DNA of 64,000 bases, taken from NCBI RefSeq assembly GCF_016597785.1, contig NZ_JAENJG010000002.1, positions 434,001 through 498,000 of the forward strand, written 5' to 3'. The DNA is from Leucobacter sp. L43. Its GTDB lineage: Bacteria > Actinomycetota > Actinomycetes > Actinomycetales > Microbacteriaceae. A model generated the notes under the pieces. It searched no databases. It worked only from the letters and a program-made list of their open reading frames with translations, and had not been told where the DNA came from. Positions 40,245 through 48,791 of the stretch are shown here, in pieces; positions within the stretch are counted from its first letter, which is position 1; each line of letters begins with the position of its first letter. Position numbers and translations under genes: made by a program.

Positions 40245-41903
40245 TCACGCTGCTGCGGGCCGGTGCTCGTAGACCCGACGGCCGGCGAACCATGTCTCGG
40301 TCACGGTGGTCTGGACGAGCGAGCGCGCGTCATGCGCGAACGGGTCGCGATCCAGCAGGACGAAGTCAGCGGACTTGCCCGGGGTCAGCGAGCCGGTCTC
40401 GTGCGCGAGCCCCATCGCCTCCGCCCCGTTGATCGTGAAGGCGGCGATCGCCTCCGCGAGCGAGATCGCCTGCTCGGGCCAGAGGGCACCGGGGTACGCG
40501 CCGCTCGGATCCTCGCGGGTGACGAGGCCGTGGATCCCCTCCCACGCGTTCGGAGACGGGGAGACCGGCCAGTCTGATCCGCCGGCGACGACCGCTCCCG
40601 CATCGATGAGCGCACGATTCGGTTGGATGCGATCGGCGCGGTCGCGGGGGAGCACCTCGCGAATCGCCTCCACGATGGGGCCGGGAACCCAGATGAACGG
40701 TGAGATGTCGGCGGACACACCGAGTGCCGCGAACCGCGGGATGTCGTCGGGATGCACGAACTGGCCGTGCGCGATCTGATACCGCGGCTCGGTGATTCCC
40801 TCGCCGCGCAGCACTTCGACAGCATTGAGCACCTCGTGCACCGAGGCGTCGCCGGTGCAGTGGATCTTCGCGGAGAGCCCCGCTCGAGCGACCCGGCGCA
40901 GCCAGTCGGTGAGCTCGGCAGGGTCGAGGAGGGTTTCGCCGTGGAAGTGATCGCCGTGCGCATCGTCGGGCAAGTACGGCTCGAGGAACGCGCCCGTGCG
41001 GGTCGGCGGTACGCCGTCGAGGAAGATCTTGACGAAGTCCGGGCGATGGTGCTCGGTGCGGAAGCGCTCGCCGCCGAAGACGAGGTCGTCTCCCACTTCG
41101 GCGAAGCCGAAGATCTCATCGTTGATGAGCAGGGAGCTCACGACCCAGGCGTCGAGGTCGCCGGATGCGTCGAGCGAGCGGAGCGCCTCGAGGATATGGG
41201 TGGAGACGCCAGCGTCCTGAAATGCGGTGACGCCGTACGAGTTGAGGATCTCCACTCCGCGCTGAGCCGCAGCTCGCTCTTGCTCGGCGGTGAGAGCGCC
41301 CGCAGCGGCGTGCGCTCGGGCCACGGGGAGCCCGGCAGCCTCGAGCAGCACGCCGGTCGCCCGATCGCCCGCGTTCAGGTCGGTGAGCACGCCTGCTGAG
41401 CCGGGCTCCACCCCCGCGAGTTCGAGCGCGCGAGACGATGCCCATCGGTTGTGATGCGAGTCGTCGGAGAGCATGACGGGGCGGCCGCCGGCCGCTGCAT
41501 CGAGACGCTCCAGCGCCGCCGCCGTGTTCACGTCGCCGAGACGATCGCTCGCCCACGGTCCACCGACGATCCAGGCTCCGTCGGGCAGCGTTGCCGCGTG
41601 CGCGGCAACGGCTTCCAGAATGCCGTCGAGACTCGCGCCGATGGGAACGCGCAATTCGAAGAGCTCCTCTTTTCCCGCGAGGAAGTGGTGATTGTGCACA
41701 TCGACCAGCCCGGGCATCACGAACGCCCCGGCGAGATCGCGGATCTCGGTGTCAGGGCCCGCCAGCGGAAGCAGATCGTCCGAGTCGCCGACCGCGACCA
41801 AGCGACCGCCCGCGACCGCGATGGCCTCGGCCCACGCCTGCTCGGGATCCACGGTGTAGACGCGGCCTCCGGTGAGAATGAGATCGGGGGGCGACAGGGT
41901 CAT
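40245..41903 (-). CDS. Amidohydrolase (YtcJ-like, amidohydrolase 3 family)
   Basis: A 552-residue metal-dependent amidohydrolase. The N-terminal metal motif VMPGLVDVHNHHFL (HxH), the carboxylated-Lys region FVKIFLDGVPPTR, IHCTGDASVHEVLNA, IAHGQFVHPDDI and Asp in VAGGSDWPVSPSPNAW complete the set. The end TPGKSADFVLLDRDPF is family-typical. YtcJ-like enzymes often hydrolyse N-acyl or exocyclic amide bonds; substrate unknown. ATG 41903 follows GGAGTCGCCG. It forms a small operon with the EthD gene. A distant second homolog lies at 61755. Confidence 0.9.
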   Translation of the reverse strand: MTLSPPDLILTGGRVYTVDPEQAWAEAIAVAGGRLVAVGDSDDLLPLAGPDTEIRDLAGAFVMPGLVDVHNHHFLAGKEELFELRVPIGASLDGILEAVAAHAATLPDGAWIVGGPWASDRLGDVNTAAALERLDAAAGGRPVMLSDDSHHNRWASSRALELAGVEPGSAGVLTDLNAGDRATGVLLEAAGLPVARAHAAAGALTAEQERAAAQRGVEILNSYGVTAFQDAGVSTHILEALRSLDASGDLDAWVVSSLLINDEIFGFAEVGDDLVFGGERFRTEHHRPDFVKIFLDGVPPTRTGAFLEPYLPDDAHGDHFHGETLLDPAELTDWLRRVARAGLSAKIHCTGDASVHEVLNAVEVLRGEGITEPRYQIAHGQFVHPDDIPRFAALGVSADISPFIWVPGPIVEAIREVLPRDRADRIQPNRALIDAGAVVAGGSDWPVSPSPNAWEGIHGLVTREDPSGAYPGALWPEQAISLAEAIAAFTINGAEAMGLAHETGSLTPGKSADFVLLDRDPFAHDARSLVQTTVTETWFAGRRVYEHRPAAA

Positions 41904-42126
41904 CGGCGACTCCGTTTCGTGAGCGTGCTGGGCCCGCAAGCCGGGGGCATCGGGCGGTCTGCCGTCAGTATCGCAGCCGTCGCCCTCACGCCGTTGACCC
42001 AGCGCGCGGCGCTCTTGACGGTGCGGGATCGATCGCCCCGGCGGTCACGATGCCGCAGCAGGATGGTCGGAAACGGGCAGCGGATCTTCCGCCGCCCAGC
42101 ACTCATCGGCGACAGGGAGACCCCAC

Positions 42127-42954
42127 ATGAGCGACCAGGCACCAGCATCGCAGCGCGTCATCGTGATCACGGGCGGAGGCACCGGCATCGGAGCTGCGAT
42201 CGCGAAGCGCTACGCGGACGAGGGAGCGGCGGTGGCGGTGGTCGGGCGACGCGCCGAACCGCTCGCAGAGGTCGCCGCTGCCACCGGAGCGCTCGCAGTG
42301 GTGGCCGACGCCGCCGACCGAGTCTCGGCCAGTGCAGCGATCGCGCGGATCCTCGAGCGTTTCGGCCGTATCGATGTGCTCGTCGCCAATGCGGGGGGCC
42401 ACGGCTTCGCCTCCGTGGGCGAGACGAGTGACGCGGACTGGAACGCTGCGCTCACGGCGAATCTCACCACAGCGTTCGTGATGGCGCGCGAGGCGCTGCC
42501 GGCACTGACCGAGAGCGCGGCGCGGCGCGGCGGGAGCGAGATCGTCGTCGTCTCGTCGCTCGCGGGCCTCTTCGCCGGCCCGTCGGTCGCCGGCTACACC
42601 GTCGGCAAGCACGCGCTGATCGGATTGACGCGCAGCCTGGCGCGCGATTACGGGCGGGTCGGCATTCGGGTGAACGCCGTCTGCCCTGGCTGGGTGCGCA
42701 CACCCATGGCCGATGCCGAGATGGATGAGTTCGCCGCCCATGCCGCGCGGATCGCGGATCGTGACGCAGGCTACGCGGCGGTCACGCGCGACGTGCCGCT
42801 CGGACGGGCCGCTGAACCGTCCGAGATCGCGTCGATCGTGCGATTCCTGGGTTCTGAAGAGTCGTCGTACATGACCGGATCCGTGCTGGTCGCCGACGGG
42901 GGCGCGCACATCGTCGATCTGCCGACTGTCGCGTTCGAGCACGCCGGAATGTAG
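42127..42954 (+). CDS. Short-chain dehydrogenase/reductase
   Basis: A 275-residue classical SDR: nucleotide fold IVITGGGTGIGAAIAKRYAD, VANAGGHG, catalytic Ser in VVVSSLAGLFAG, YTVGK as the Tyr-x3-Lys pair, and VNAVCPGWVRTPMAD. RR in GRRAEPL after the second strand suggests NADP(H), weakly. It would oxidise a hydroxyl or reduce a carbonyl group. It is divergent from the amidohydrolase (223 nt, no clear site found) and is followed by a terminator against livF. Confidence 0.9.
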   Translation: MSDQAPASQRVIVITGGGTGIGAAIAKRYADEGAAVAVVGRRAEPLAEVAAATGALAVVADAADRVSASAAIARILERFGRIDVLVANAGGHGFASVGETSDADWNAALTANLTTAFVMAREALPALTESAARRGGSEIVVVSSLAGLFAGPSVAGYTVGKHALIGLTRSLARDYGRVGIRVNAVCPGWVRTPMADAEMDEFAAHAARIADRDAGYAAVTRDVPLGRAAEPSEIASIVRFLGSEESSYMTGSVLVADGGAHIVDLPTVAFEHAGM

Positions 42955-42976
42955 TAGCCGCGCTGGAGCCGCGGGT

Positions 42977-43009
42977 CGGGCCGGGAGCGCATTGCGCGCG
43001 ACCGGCCCG
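42977..43009. terminator. Bidirectional terminator (SDR / livF)
   Basis: CGGGCCGG (42977-42984) and CCGGCCCG (43002-43009) form an 8-bp stem; a second hairpin GCGCA-T-TGCGC (42987-42997) lies in the loop. It is placed between convergent genes. Confidence 0.55.
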
Positions 43010-43017
43010 TCCGTCGG

Positions 43018-43713
43018 TCAGCCCCCCAGGTACGCGGCGCGCAGGAGCCGCGGATCCTGCTCGAGCGTTGCCGCTGGCCCCTGTGCGTGGCTGACGCGAC
43101 CACTGGCGATGACCATCGCCTCATCCGCGATGCCCAGTGCGAGGTGGGTGAACTGCTCGACGAGCAGCACACCGACACCCGATTCGGCGATCTGCTGGAT
43201 CACGGGGAGCAGCCGCATGAAGACGACCGGCGCCAAACCGAGCGACATCTCGTCGATGAGCAGGAATCGCGGTTTCGCGGCGAAGGCGCGAGCCAGCACC
43301 ACCATCTGCTGCTCGCCGCCGGAGAGCAGCACGGACTGCGCGTCGATGCGCTTCTCGAGCTCGGGGAACGACTGCAGCACCTCTGCGAGCGCTGTTTCCG
43401 TCTTCGCCGTGAGGAGGATGTTCTCGCGCACCGTCAGTGAGGGGAAGATCGCCCGCCCCTGCTCGATGTGCGCGATGCCCGCCCGCGCTCGCTGCACCCT
43501 GCTGCGCTTCGCGATCGAGCTCCCGTCGAGTGCGATGTCTCCGGCCGAGTGCGGAATCACGCCGGAGACGGATTCGAGGAGGCTCGACTTGCCGGCACCG
43601 TTCGGGCCGACGAGCGCGAGGATCTCTCCCGAGCGCACCACGAGGTCGACATCGGAGACGACCGGGCCGGCGCCGCGGCTCACGGTCACTCCGGAAAGTC
43701 GCAGTTCGGTCAT
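43018..43713 (-). CDS. livF: Branched-chain-type ABC ATPase
   Basis: A 231-residue LivF-type ATPase: Walker A VGPNGAGKSSLLE, signature LLSGGEQQMVVLARAF, Walker B FLLIDEMSLGLAP and VLLVEQFTHLALGIADE. One of two ATPases energising the LivHM channel. The ATG at 43713 overlaps the stop of the LivM-LivG gene (ATGA). Last gene of the operon. The substrate need not be an amino acid: Liv-type importers in soil actinobacteria often carry amides, urea or aromatic acids. Confidence 0.92.
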   Translation of the reverse strand: MTELRLSGVTVSRGAGPVVSDVDLVVRSGEILALVGPNGAGKSSLLESVSGVIPHSAGDIALDGSSIAKRSRVQRARAGIAHIEQGRAIFPSLTVRENILLTAKTETALAEVLQSFPELEKRIDAQSVLLSGGEQQMVVLARAFAAKPRFLLIDEMSLGLAPVVFMRLLPVIQQIAESGVGVLLVEQFTHLALGIADEAMVIASGRVSHAQGPAATLEQDPRLLRAAYLGG

Positions 43714-45479
43714 GAGCTGATCTCCGCATCTCCCATATAGGCGGCTATGACGTCGGGGGTGTCGAGCACCTCGGCAGTCGGGCCCTGCGCGATCACGCGC
43801 CCGAAGTCGAGCACGGTGAGTTCCGTGCAGACGGAGCGCACCAGATCGAGGTCGTGCTCGATCAACACGATCGCGGTGTCGAACCGCGAGGGGATCCGTG
43901 TGAGTCGGTGCCCGAACTGCACATGCTCGTCGTGCGAGAGGCCCGCCGCGGGTTCATCGAGGATCAGCACGCGCGGCCCCGCCAGCACCGCGGCGGCGAC
44001 CTCGACGAGGCGCCGCGTGCCGACGTCCACGGTGGTGAGGGGCGTTTCGGGGGAGGGGCATCCGAGAAAGGCGAGCGCATCGGCAAGCTCGTCGTGATCC
44101 AGTCGGCGGCGTCCCACGAAACGCACGTACGCCTCGACCGTCAGCTGCGGGGGAACGCGATCCTGCTGGAACGTGCGGCGGAGACCGCGCCGGGCGCGCT
44201 GCGTGGGCGACAACCGGCTGATGTCGGCCCCGTCGAGGAGGGTGAGCCCCGCGTGCTGGGGAAGGAAGCCGCTGACCGCGTCGACGAACGTCGACTTCCC
44301 CGCACCGTTCGGACCGATGAGGCCCATGATGGATCGCTGGCGCACGGTGACGGCGACGTCGTCGAGCGCTTTCAGTGCGCCGAACTGCACGCCGAGGCCC
44401 GAGACCTCGAGCACCGGAGGAGCATCCGCGGGGATCGGCTGGGCGGCTTCGGGGACGGCGAACACGTCGAGCACGCTCGTTCCGACCTCCGTGACGCTTG
44501 CATGCTCGGAGTCGCGTGCTGCTCCTCGTGCGGCCGAACGACGGCGGAGCAGCCCGCGAATCCCCTCGCCGAGATTCGAGCCGCTCGTGAGGGCCTGGAT
44601 GCCGAGGAGTCCGAATACAACGAACCCCCAGTCCTGCGGCACGCCCCATTTCTTCAGCAACTCGGGGACCACGACCCAGAGGATGCCGCCGAAGATGGCC
44701 ATATCGATGAGGTATGCGCCGCTCATCACCGCGAGGATGTAGAGCGCCAACGACTGGAGTGGGGCGAAGCTCGAGGCGAATGGCAGCTGGACCTGCCCTG
44801 CGAGCAACCCGCCGGAGATACCGGCCAGTGCGGCACTCACGGCGAATGCTGAGAGCTTCGCTGCAGACACGCTCTGGCCGACCGCGGCGGTGCCTCGCTC
44901 TGAGAACGCCACCGCCTTCCAGCCGCTCCCCATGCGGCTGCGCTGCAGCGCGGACACGATGAGCGCGCAGATCACCATGACGACGGCGGCGAAGAAGAAG
45001 TACTCGCGATCGCTCGTGAACCCGTTCGGGCGGGCGACGGCGATGCCGTCAGATGCGCCGGGAAACTGGATCTGCACCAGCATCACATCGAACGCGGCCG
45101 CGAAGCCGAGGGTGACGACGGCGAGGTTGACACCGCGCAGTCGCAGCGCCGGGAGGCCGATCACGATGCCGGCGACGGCGCCGGCGGCTCCGCCCGCGAT
45201 GAGCCACACGATGAATCCGCCCGGGGCGTCGAGGGTGTTCAGCCAGGCGACGACCCACGCGCCGATCGCGGCGAATGTGAGCTGCGACAGTGCGATGATT
45301 CCGGCCGATCCGGTGACGACGCCGAGGCCGAGCACGGCGATGATCGCGGTGAGTGCACTGATGCCGAGGAACACGTAGTACCCGGAGAGACCGACGCTGA
45401 GCGCCCAGGCGACGCCGACGCCGGCGACCGCGACGACGATGGGCAGGATCACGCGGAAGCGGTGGTTAGCGAGCCACAT
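43710..45479 (-). CDS. LivM-LivG fusion (permease and ATPase in one chain)
   Basis: A 589-residue fusion. Residues 1-325 are a LivM permease with about ten hydrophobic segments, including GLVTGSAGIIALSQ-like LGVVTGSAGIIALSQLTFAA. After a linker (about 325-350) residues 355-589 are a LivG ATPase: VSGLGVQFGALKALDDV, GLIGPNGAGKSTFVD, Q-loop RTFQQDRV, Walker B RVLILDEPAAGLSHDE and VLIEHDLDLVRSVC. The ABC signature is degenerate (VDVGTRRLVEVAAAV). Fusion fixes permease and ATPase 1:1. Start overlaps livH by 14 nt. Confidence 0.9.
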   Translation of the reverse strand: MWLANHRFRVILPIVVAVAGVGVAWALSVGLSGYYVFLGISALTAIIAVLGLGVVTGSAGIIALSQLTFAAIGAWVVAWLNTLDAPGGFIVWLIAGGAAGAVAGIVIGLPALRLRGVNLAVVTLGFAAAFDVMLVQIQFPGASDGIAVARPNGFTSDREYFFFAAVVMVICALIVSALQRSRMGSGWKAVAFSERGTAAVGQSVSAAKLSAFAVSAALAGISGGLLAGQVQLPFASSFAPLQSLALYILAVMSGAYLIDMAIFGGILWVVVPELLKKWGVPQDWGFVVFGLLGIQALTSGSNLGEGIRGLLRRRSAARGAARDSEHASVTEVGTSVLDVFAVPEAAQPIPADAPPVLEVSGLGVQFGALKALDDVAVTVRQRSIMGLIGPNGAGKSTFVDAVSGFLPQHAGLTLLDGADISRLSPTQRARRGLRRTFQQDRVPPQLTVEAYVRFVGRRRLDHDELADALAFLGCPSPETPLTTVDVGTRRLVEVAAAVLAGPRVLILDEPAAGLSHDEHVQFGHRLTRIPSRFDTAIVLIEHDLDLVRSVCTELTVLDFGRVIAQGPTAEVLDTPDVIAAYMGDAEISS

Positions 45480-46341
45480 CCCACACCTCCTTCCGCTGCG
45501 ACCACAGGAGCAGCACGACGATGAACAGGAACGGGATGAAATTGCGGACGAACGACACGGCTGGGACCTGCGCGACGATGCCGGAGATGATGCCGAGGAG
45601 CAACCCGCCCGCGACTGCGAAGTCGAGGCGTCGGAAGCCTCCGAGCAGGGCGGCGGCGGAGGCGGGGATGATCAGCATCGACAGGCTGATGGCATCGTTC
45701 GACTGGGAGGGTGCGATCACGAGGATGGTGACAGCGGAGATCGCCCCCGTCACCGCCCAGACGCCGATCGAAAGCGGTTTCGCCGCGATGCCGATGAGCT
45801 CGGCCGTCGTCGGTCGCTCAGAGAGTGCTCGGAGTTGCGTGCCGATCGTGGTGCGGGTGAGGAGCAGCGCGCAGCCGGCAGCGACGACCACGGCGATGAC
45901 GACCATCACGATCGTGACCCAGCTGACGACGACGCCCGCAACGGTGAACGCCGGACCGGAGAGGATCGGCTCGAACGGCTGCGGCTTGTTGCCGAAGATG
46001 ATGAACGACAGTGAGATCAGCATGAGGAGCGGAGCGACGGTCATCGCAGAGCGGAGGGTGACGGTCGCCTCCGAGAGCCAGGTCGCGGCGATCCAGCCGA
46101 TCGCGCCGTTCAACGCTGCGCCGACCAGGATGCCGACGAGCGTCGCCGCCCAGACCGGGAGGCCGAGCTCGGTGGCGAACCACACCGCCGAGAACGCGGC
46201 GAACATGCCGGTCGCGGCCTGTGCGAAGTTGACGACGCGAACCAGGCGGCTCATGAGCGTGAGGGTGACCGCGAGCACGGCGTAGAGTCCACCGGACGCG
46301 AGTCCGGCCAGGGCGCCCTGCACGAGCGCGCCGCTGTTCAT
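45466..46341 (-). CDS. livH: Branched-chain-type ABC permease
   Basis: A 291-residue LivH permease with about eight to nine membrane segments; GLASGGLYAVLAVTLTLMSR and VVNFAQAATGMFAAFSAV are family-typical. ATG 46341 has GGGGTCGGCGC upstream; another ATG six codons earlier is possible. It overlaps the LivM-LivG gene. A hairpin at 46472 separates it from livK, so it is probably made at lower level than the binding protein. Confidence 0.9.
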   Translation of the reverse strand: MNSGALVQGALAGLASGGLYAVLAVTLTLMSRLVRVVNFAQAATGMFAAFSAVWFATELGLPVWAATLVGILVGAALNGAIGWIAATWLSEATVTLRSAMTVAPLLMLISLSFIIFGNKPQPFEPILSGPAFTVAGVVVSWVTIVMVVIAVVVAAGCALLLTRTTIGTQLRALSERPTTAELIGIAAKPLSIGVWAVTGAISAVTILVIAPSQSNDAISLSMLIIPASAAALLGGFRRLDFAVAGGLLLGIISGIVAQVPAVSFVRNFIPFLFIVVLLLWSQRKEVWDVAR

Positions 46342-46471
46342 GCGCCGACCCCGGCGCATGAAGTGTCGAGAGTGGGGTGACGCATGTGGCTCCTTCACCG
46401 AAGTGCATTCGGAATGGTGGATCGGGAGCCCGGCGCACGAGCGGGCTCGCGCCGGACTCCCGTGATGTGCG

Positions 46472-46502
46472 CCGGCCGGTCCGCCGTTCGGGGACCGGCC
46501 GG
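46472..46502 (-). terminator. Attenuator hairpin between livK and livH
   Basis: CCGGCCGGTCC (46472-46482) and GGACCGGCCGG (46492-46502) pair over 11 bp, 3 nt after the livK stop. It should reduce read-through or protect the livK message, a usual way to make more binding protein than permease. Confidence 0.65.
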
Positions 46503-46505
46503 TCG

Positions 46506-47687
46506 TCAGTTCGCCGGGAGCAGCCAATCGTCGGCCGACTTCTCCCAGGCGCGGGTGCCCGATTCGAGTACGACCGGCCACCCGCCGGGCGTGTACTCCT
46601 GCTCCGCGATCCGGTCGAACTGGTACGGGAAGGCGACCATCGGGTTCTCGATGGGCTCCATGTCGTGGAGCGCCGCGGAAACGGACTCGCGCGTGAACTC
46701 GCCGTCCATGTTCGAGAGCACCTCGACGAAGTTCATCGCCGCGAGATACCCGCCCTGGCTGAACGAGGTGAGTGCGATGTCGTTCTCCTCCATCAGCGAC
46801 TTCCAGTCGGCGTTGATCTCGCTGTCCTCCGTGAACGGGTAGAACTCGGCGGGCACGTGCACGCCCTTGCCCGTCCAATCGAGCGCCGACGCGAAGTTCT
46901 CGCTGTACACGCTGGTCAGGAACAGGAAGGTGACGTCGTCCCAGCCCTGGGCCTGCGCGGCCTTCACCTGGCCGATCGCATCGGGCTCGATGCCGTTCAC
47001 CGCGATCGCCGAGCAACCGGCATTCTTCGCCTTCACGATGTAGGGCGTGTAGTCCGAGCCGCCGTACGGCAGGCTGTCGTCGACGAGCAGGGGCTCCTTG
47101 CCGGTGATCTCGGTCCACTTCTCCACCCCGGCGAGATACGAGGGCTTCGTCGAACCCGCGATCTCGAGGAGCACGCAGATGTCGTCGAGACCGAGGTTCT
47201 CCGAGCCGTTGAGCAACGTGAGCGTCATGTCGTTGAACGGACCGAGATTCGCAGGCGCGATATTCGGGGAGTTGAAGCAGCCGGTGTCGACGCCGATGCC
47301 GGGCATGGACAGGACGCTCTCCTGCGCGTAGTAGTCCTGGTTCACCTCGCACTCGATGAGCGACGCGCCGCCGACGAGCGCCACGACCTCGTCACTGCCG
47401 ACGAGTTCGCGTGCGGCGGCGGTCGCAGACGCCGGATCTCCCTTGTCGTCGACGGTGTTGTACTCGATCATGCGCCCGTCGATGCCGCCATCGGCGTTGA
47501 CGCGATCGAAGACCGCCTGCGCCGCGGCGCTCGCCTCGGGGAAGGTCGCGGCGCCGCTGAGCGTGTTGACGGATCCGAGCTTGATCGGGGCGCCTTCGCC
47601 CCCGTCTCCTCCGCCTCCGGCGCAGCCGGAGAGCGCGAGAGCGGATGCCGCCGCGATGGCGGCGACACCGGTGATGCGTCTCTTCAT
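46506..47687 (-). CDS. livK: Branched-chain-type ABC binding lipoprotein
   Basis: A 393-residue periplasmic-binding-type lipoprotein: signal peptide MKRRITG...ALALSGC with lipid Cys22, Gly-rich linker, then IKLGSVNTLSGAATFPEAS, LVGSDEVVALVGG and the two-lobe LivJ/AmiC fold. Ligand-binding residues cannot be assigned. ATG 47687 follows GAGAGGACATGAC. Its upstream region carries a run of 13 G (C on the coding strand) 41 nt before the ATG and the end of the MoaF-like gene. Confidence 0.88.
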   Translation of the reverse strand: MKRRITGVAAIAAASALALSGCAGGGGDGGEGAPIKLGSVNTLSGAATFPEASAAAQAVFDRVNADGGIDGRMIEYNTVDDKGDPASATAAARELVGSDEVVALVGGASLIECEVNQDYYAQESVLSMPGIGVDTGCFNSPNIAPANLGPFNDMTLTLLNGSENLGLDDICVLLEIAGSTKPSYLAGVEKWTEITGKEPLLVDDSLPYGGSDYTPYIVKAKNAGCSAIAVNGIEPDAIGQVKAAQAQGWDDVTFLFLTSVYSENFASALDWTGKGVHVPAEFYPFTEDSEINADWKSLMEENDIALTSFSQGGYLAAMNFVEVLSNMDGEFTRESVSAALHDMEPIENPMVAFPYQFDRIAEQEYTPGGWPVVLESGTRAWEKSADDWLLPAN

Positions 47688-47727
47688 GTCATGTCCTCTC
47701 GAATGGATCGTGATGCGGGAAGTGCGT

Positions 47728-47740
47728 GGGGGGGGGGGGG
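47728..47740. repeat. Homopolymer run G13
   Basis: Thirteen consecutive G (47728-47740) lie in the 76-nt gap between the MoaF-like gene and livK, 41-53 nt upstream of the livK ATG. Such runs change length by slipped-strand replication and would shift promoter spacing if a livK promoter spans it. It could also be a base-calling artefact. Confidence 0.95.
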
Positions 47741-47763
47741 CTGGCGTCTGCTCTGCAGAGCGC

Positions 47764-48570
47764 TCAGACCGGCTGGACATCGGGATACGCGACGGACCCG
47801 ATGGGGTAGATGTGGCCGCCGGCTCGGGAGTGCTCGGCGTCGCCGGTGCCCGTGAGCCCGAGGAAGACGCCCGTCGTGCGCAACTGGTATCCGAGATCGT
47901 GCAGCCACACGCTGGCGACCGCGATCCGGAACTCGCGGAAGCAGAAGAGGTAGAGGCCGTCGGAGAACTTCCACACGGTCGAGAGATCCATGTCTCCGTG
48001 CCCGCGCTGCACCCCTTCGACGCACTGCCATGCGTACCGCTCGCTGGAGATGTAGACGTGCTCGTACAGGTGGTGCGGGCTGTAGCGGTACAGGTTGCGC
48101 TTTCCGATCAGATCGCGTGAGGGCCCGGGTGCTTCGCCCGACGGCTCGCCGCCGTCCGTGACCGCCGCCCAGAAGGTCTGGCCCACGCGCGGCTCTCCGG
48201 CGTGATCCTCCGAACCGATGGTGGAGCGCACCACGAGCGCCCGATGCGTCGATTCGGAGAAGATCACCGTGAGTGATTCCCGCTCGAGTGATTCGAGGGG
48301 GAGGTTCACGAACACGGTGTCGGAGCGCACCCGCACCGCGTCGTACGGGTCGCGGTGCTCGTCGCCGGCGGGGAGCGAACCGTCGGCCCACCACGTCACC
48401 TGCTCGGTGCCGAAGGACAGGCGAAGCGAGGATCCGTCATCGAGTGTCAGGGCGAGCGCCGTGCCCGCGAGGCTGGCATTCGGAAGCCGGAAGGCGTCGA
48501 TGCCGGCGGCGAACTCGTCGTAGCTGCGCCACTCGTTCGGATCTGCTGCGGTGATGTCGTGCGTGGTCAT
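47764..48570 (-). CDS. MoaF-like protein
   Basis: A 268-residue protein resembling MoaF-family proteins, predicted lipocalin-like beta barrels. The second half carries the conserved pattern HHLYEHVYISSERYAWQCVE, DMDLSTVWKFSDGLYLFCFR and GYQLRTTGVFLG. MoaF is named after molybdopterin genes but many homologs sit in catabolic operons; no molybdenum gene is near. AAGGAG lies about 10 nt upstream of the ATG. It lies between an AraC regulator and the Liv importer in the same orientation, so may act on the imported compound. Function not known. Confidence 0.7.
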   Translation of the reverse strand: MTTHDITAADPNEWRSYDEFAAGIDAFRLPNASLAGTALALTLDDGSSLRLSFGTEQVTWWADGSLPAGDEHRDPYDAVRVRSDTVFVNLPLESLERESLTVIFSESTHRALVVRSTIGSEDHAGEPRVGQTFWAAVTDGGEPSGEAPGPSRDLIGKRNLYRYSPHHLYEHVYISSERYAWQCVEGVQRGHGDMDLSTVWKFSDGLYLFCFREFRIAVASVWLHDLGYQLRTTGVFLGLTGTGDAEHSRAGGHIYPIGSVAYPDVQPV

Positions 48571-48791
48571 GGTGCCGTCACTCCTTCGTGCGCGGAGAGC
48601 GGCGAAGAGGCGGTGAGCAACGCCGAGGGCGGATGCCACCGGGCTTCGTCGCCCGTCAGGTGGCATTCACTGTACGCAGCGTCAGGGGCGTGCGGAGGCG
48701 GCTGCAGGCGGCTCGTCTGTCTCAGTCAACCGTCGTTCGCTGCGCGACAACAACGGTCACGAAACGGCCTCGAACCAGCCGGGAGTCCGGG

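Noticed and set aside
47764-48570. Molybdenum-cofactor biosynthesis role for the MoaF-like protein
   Set aside because: No other moa, moe or mog gene is near and the context is transport and catabolism; the name reflects family history only.
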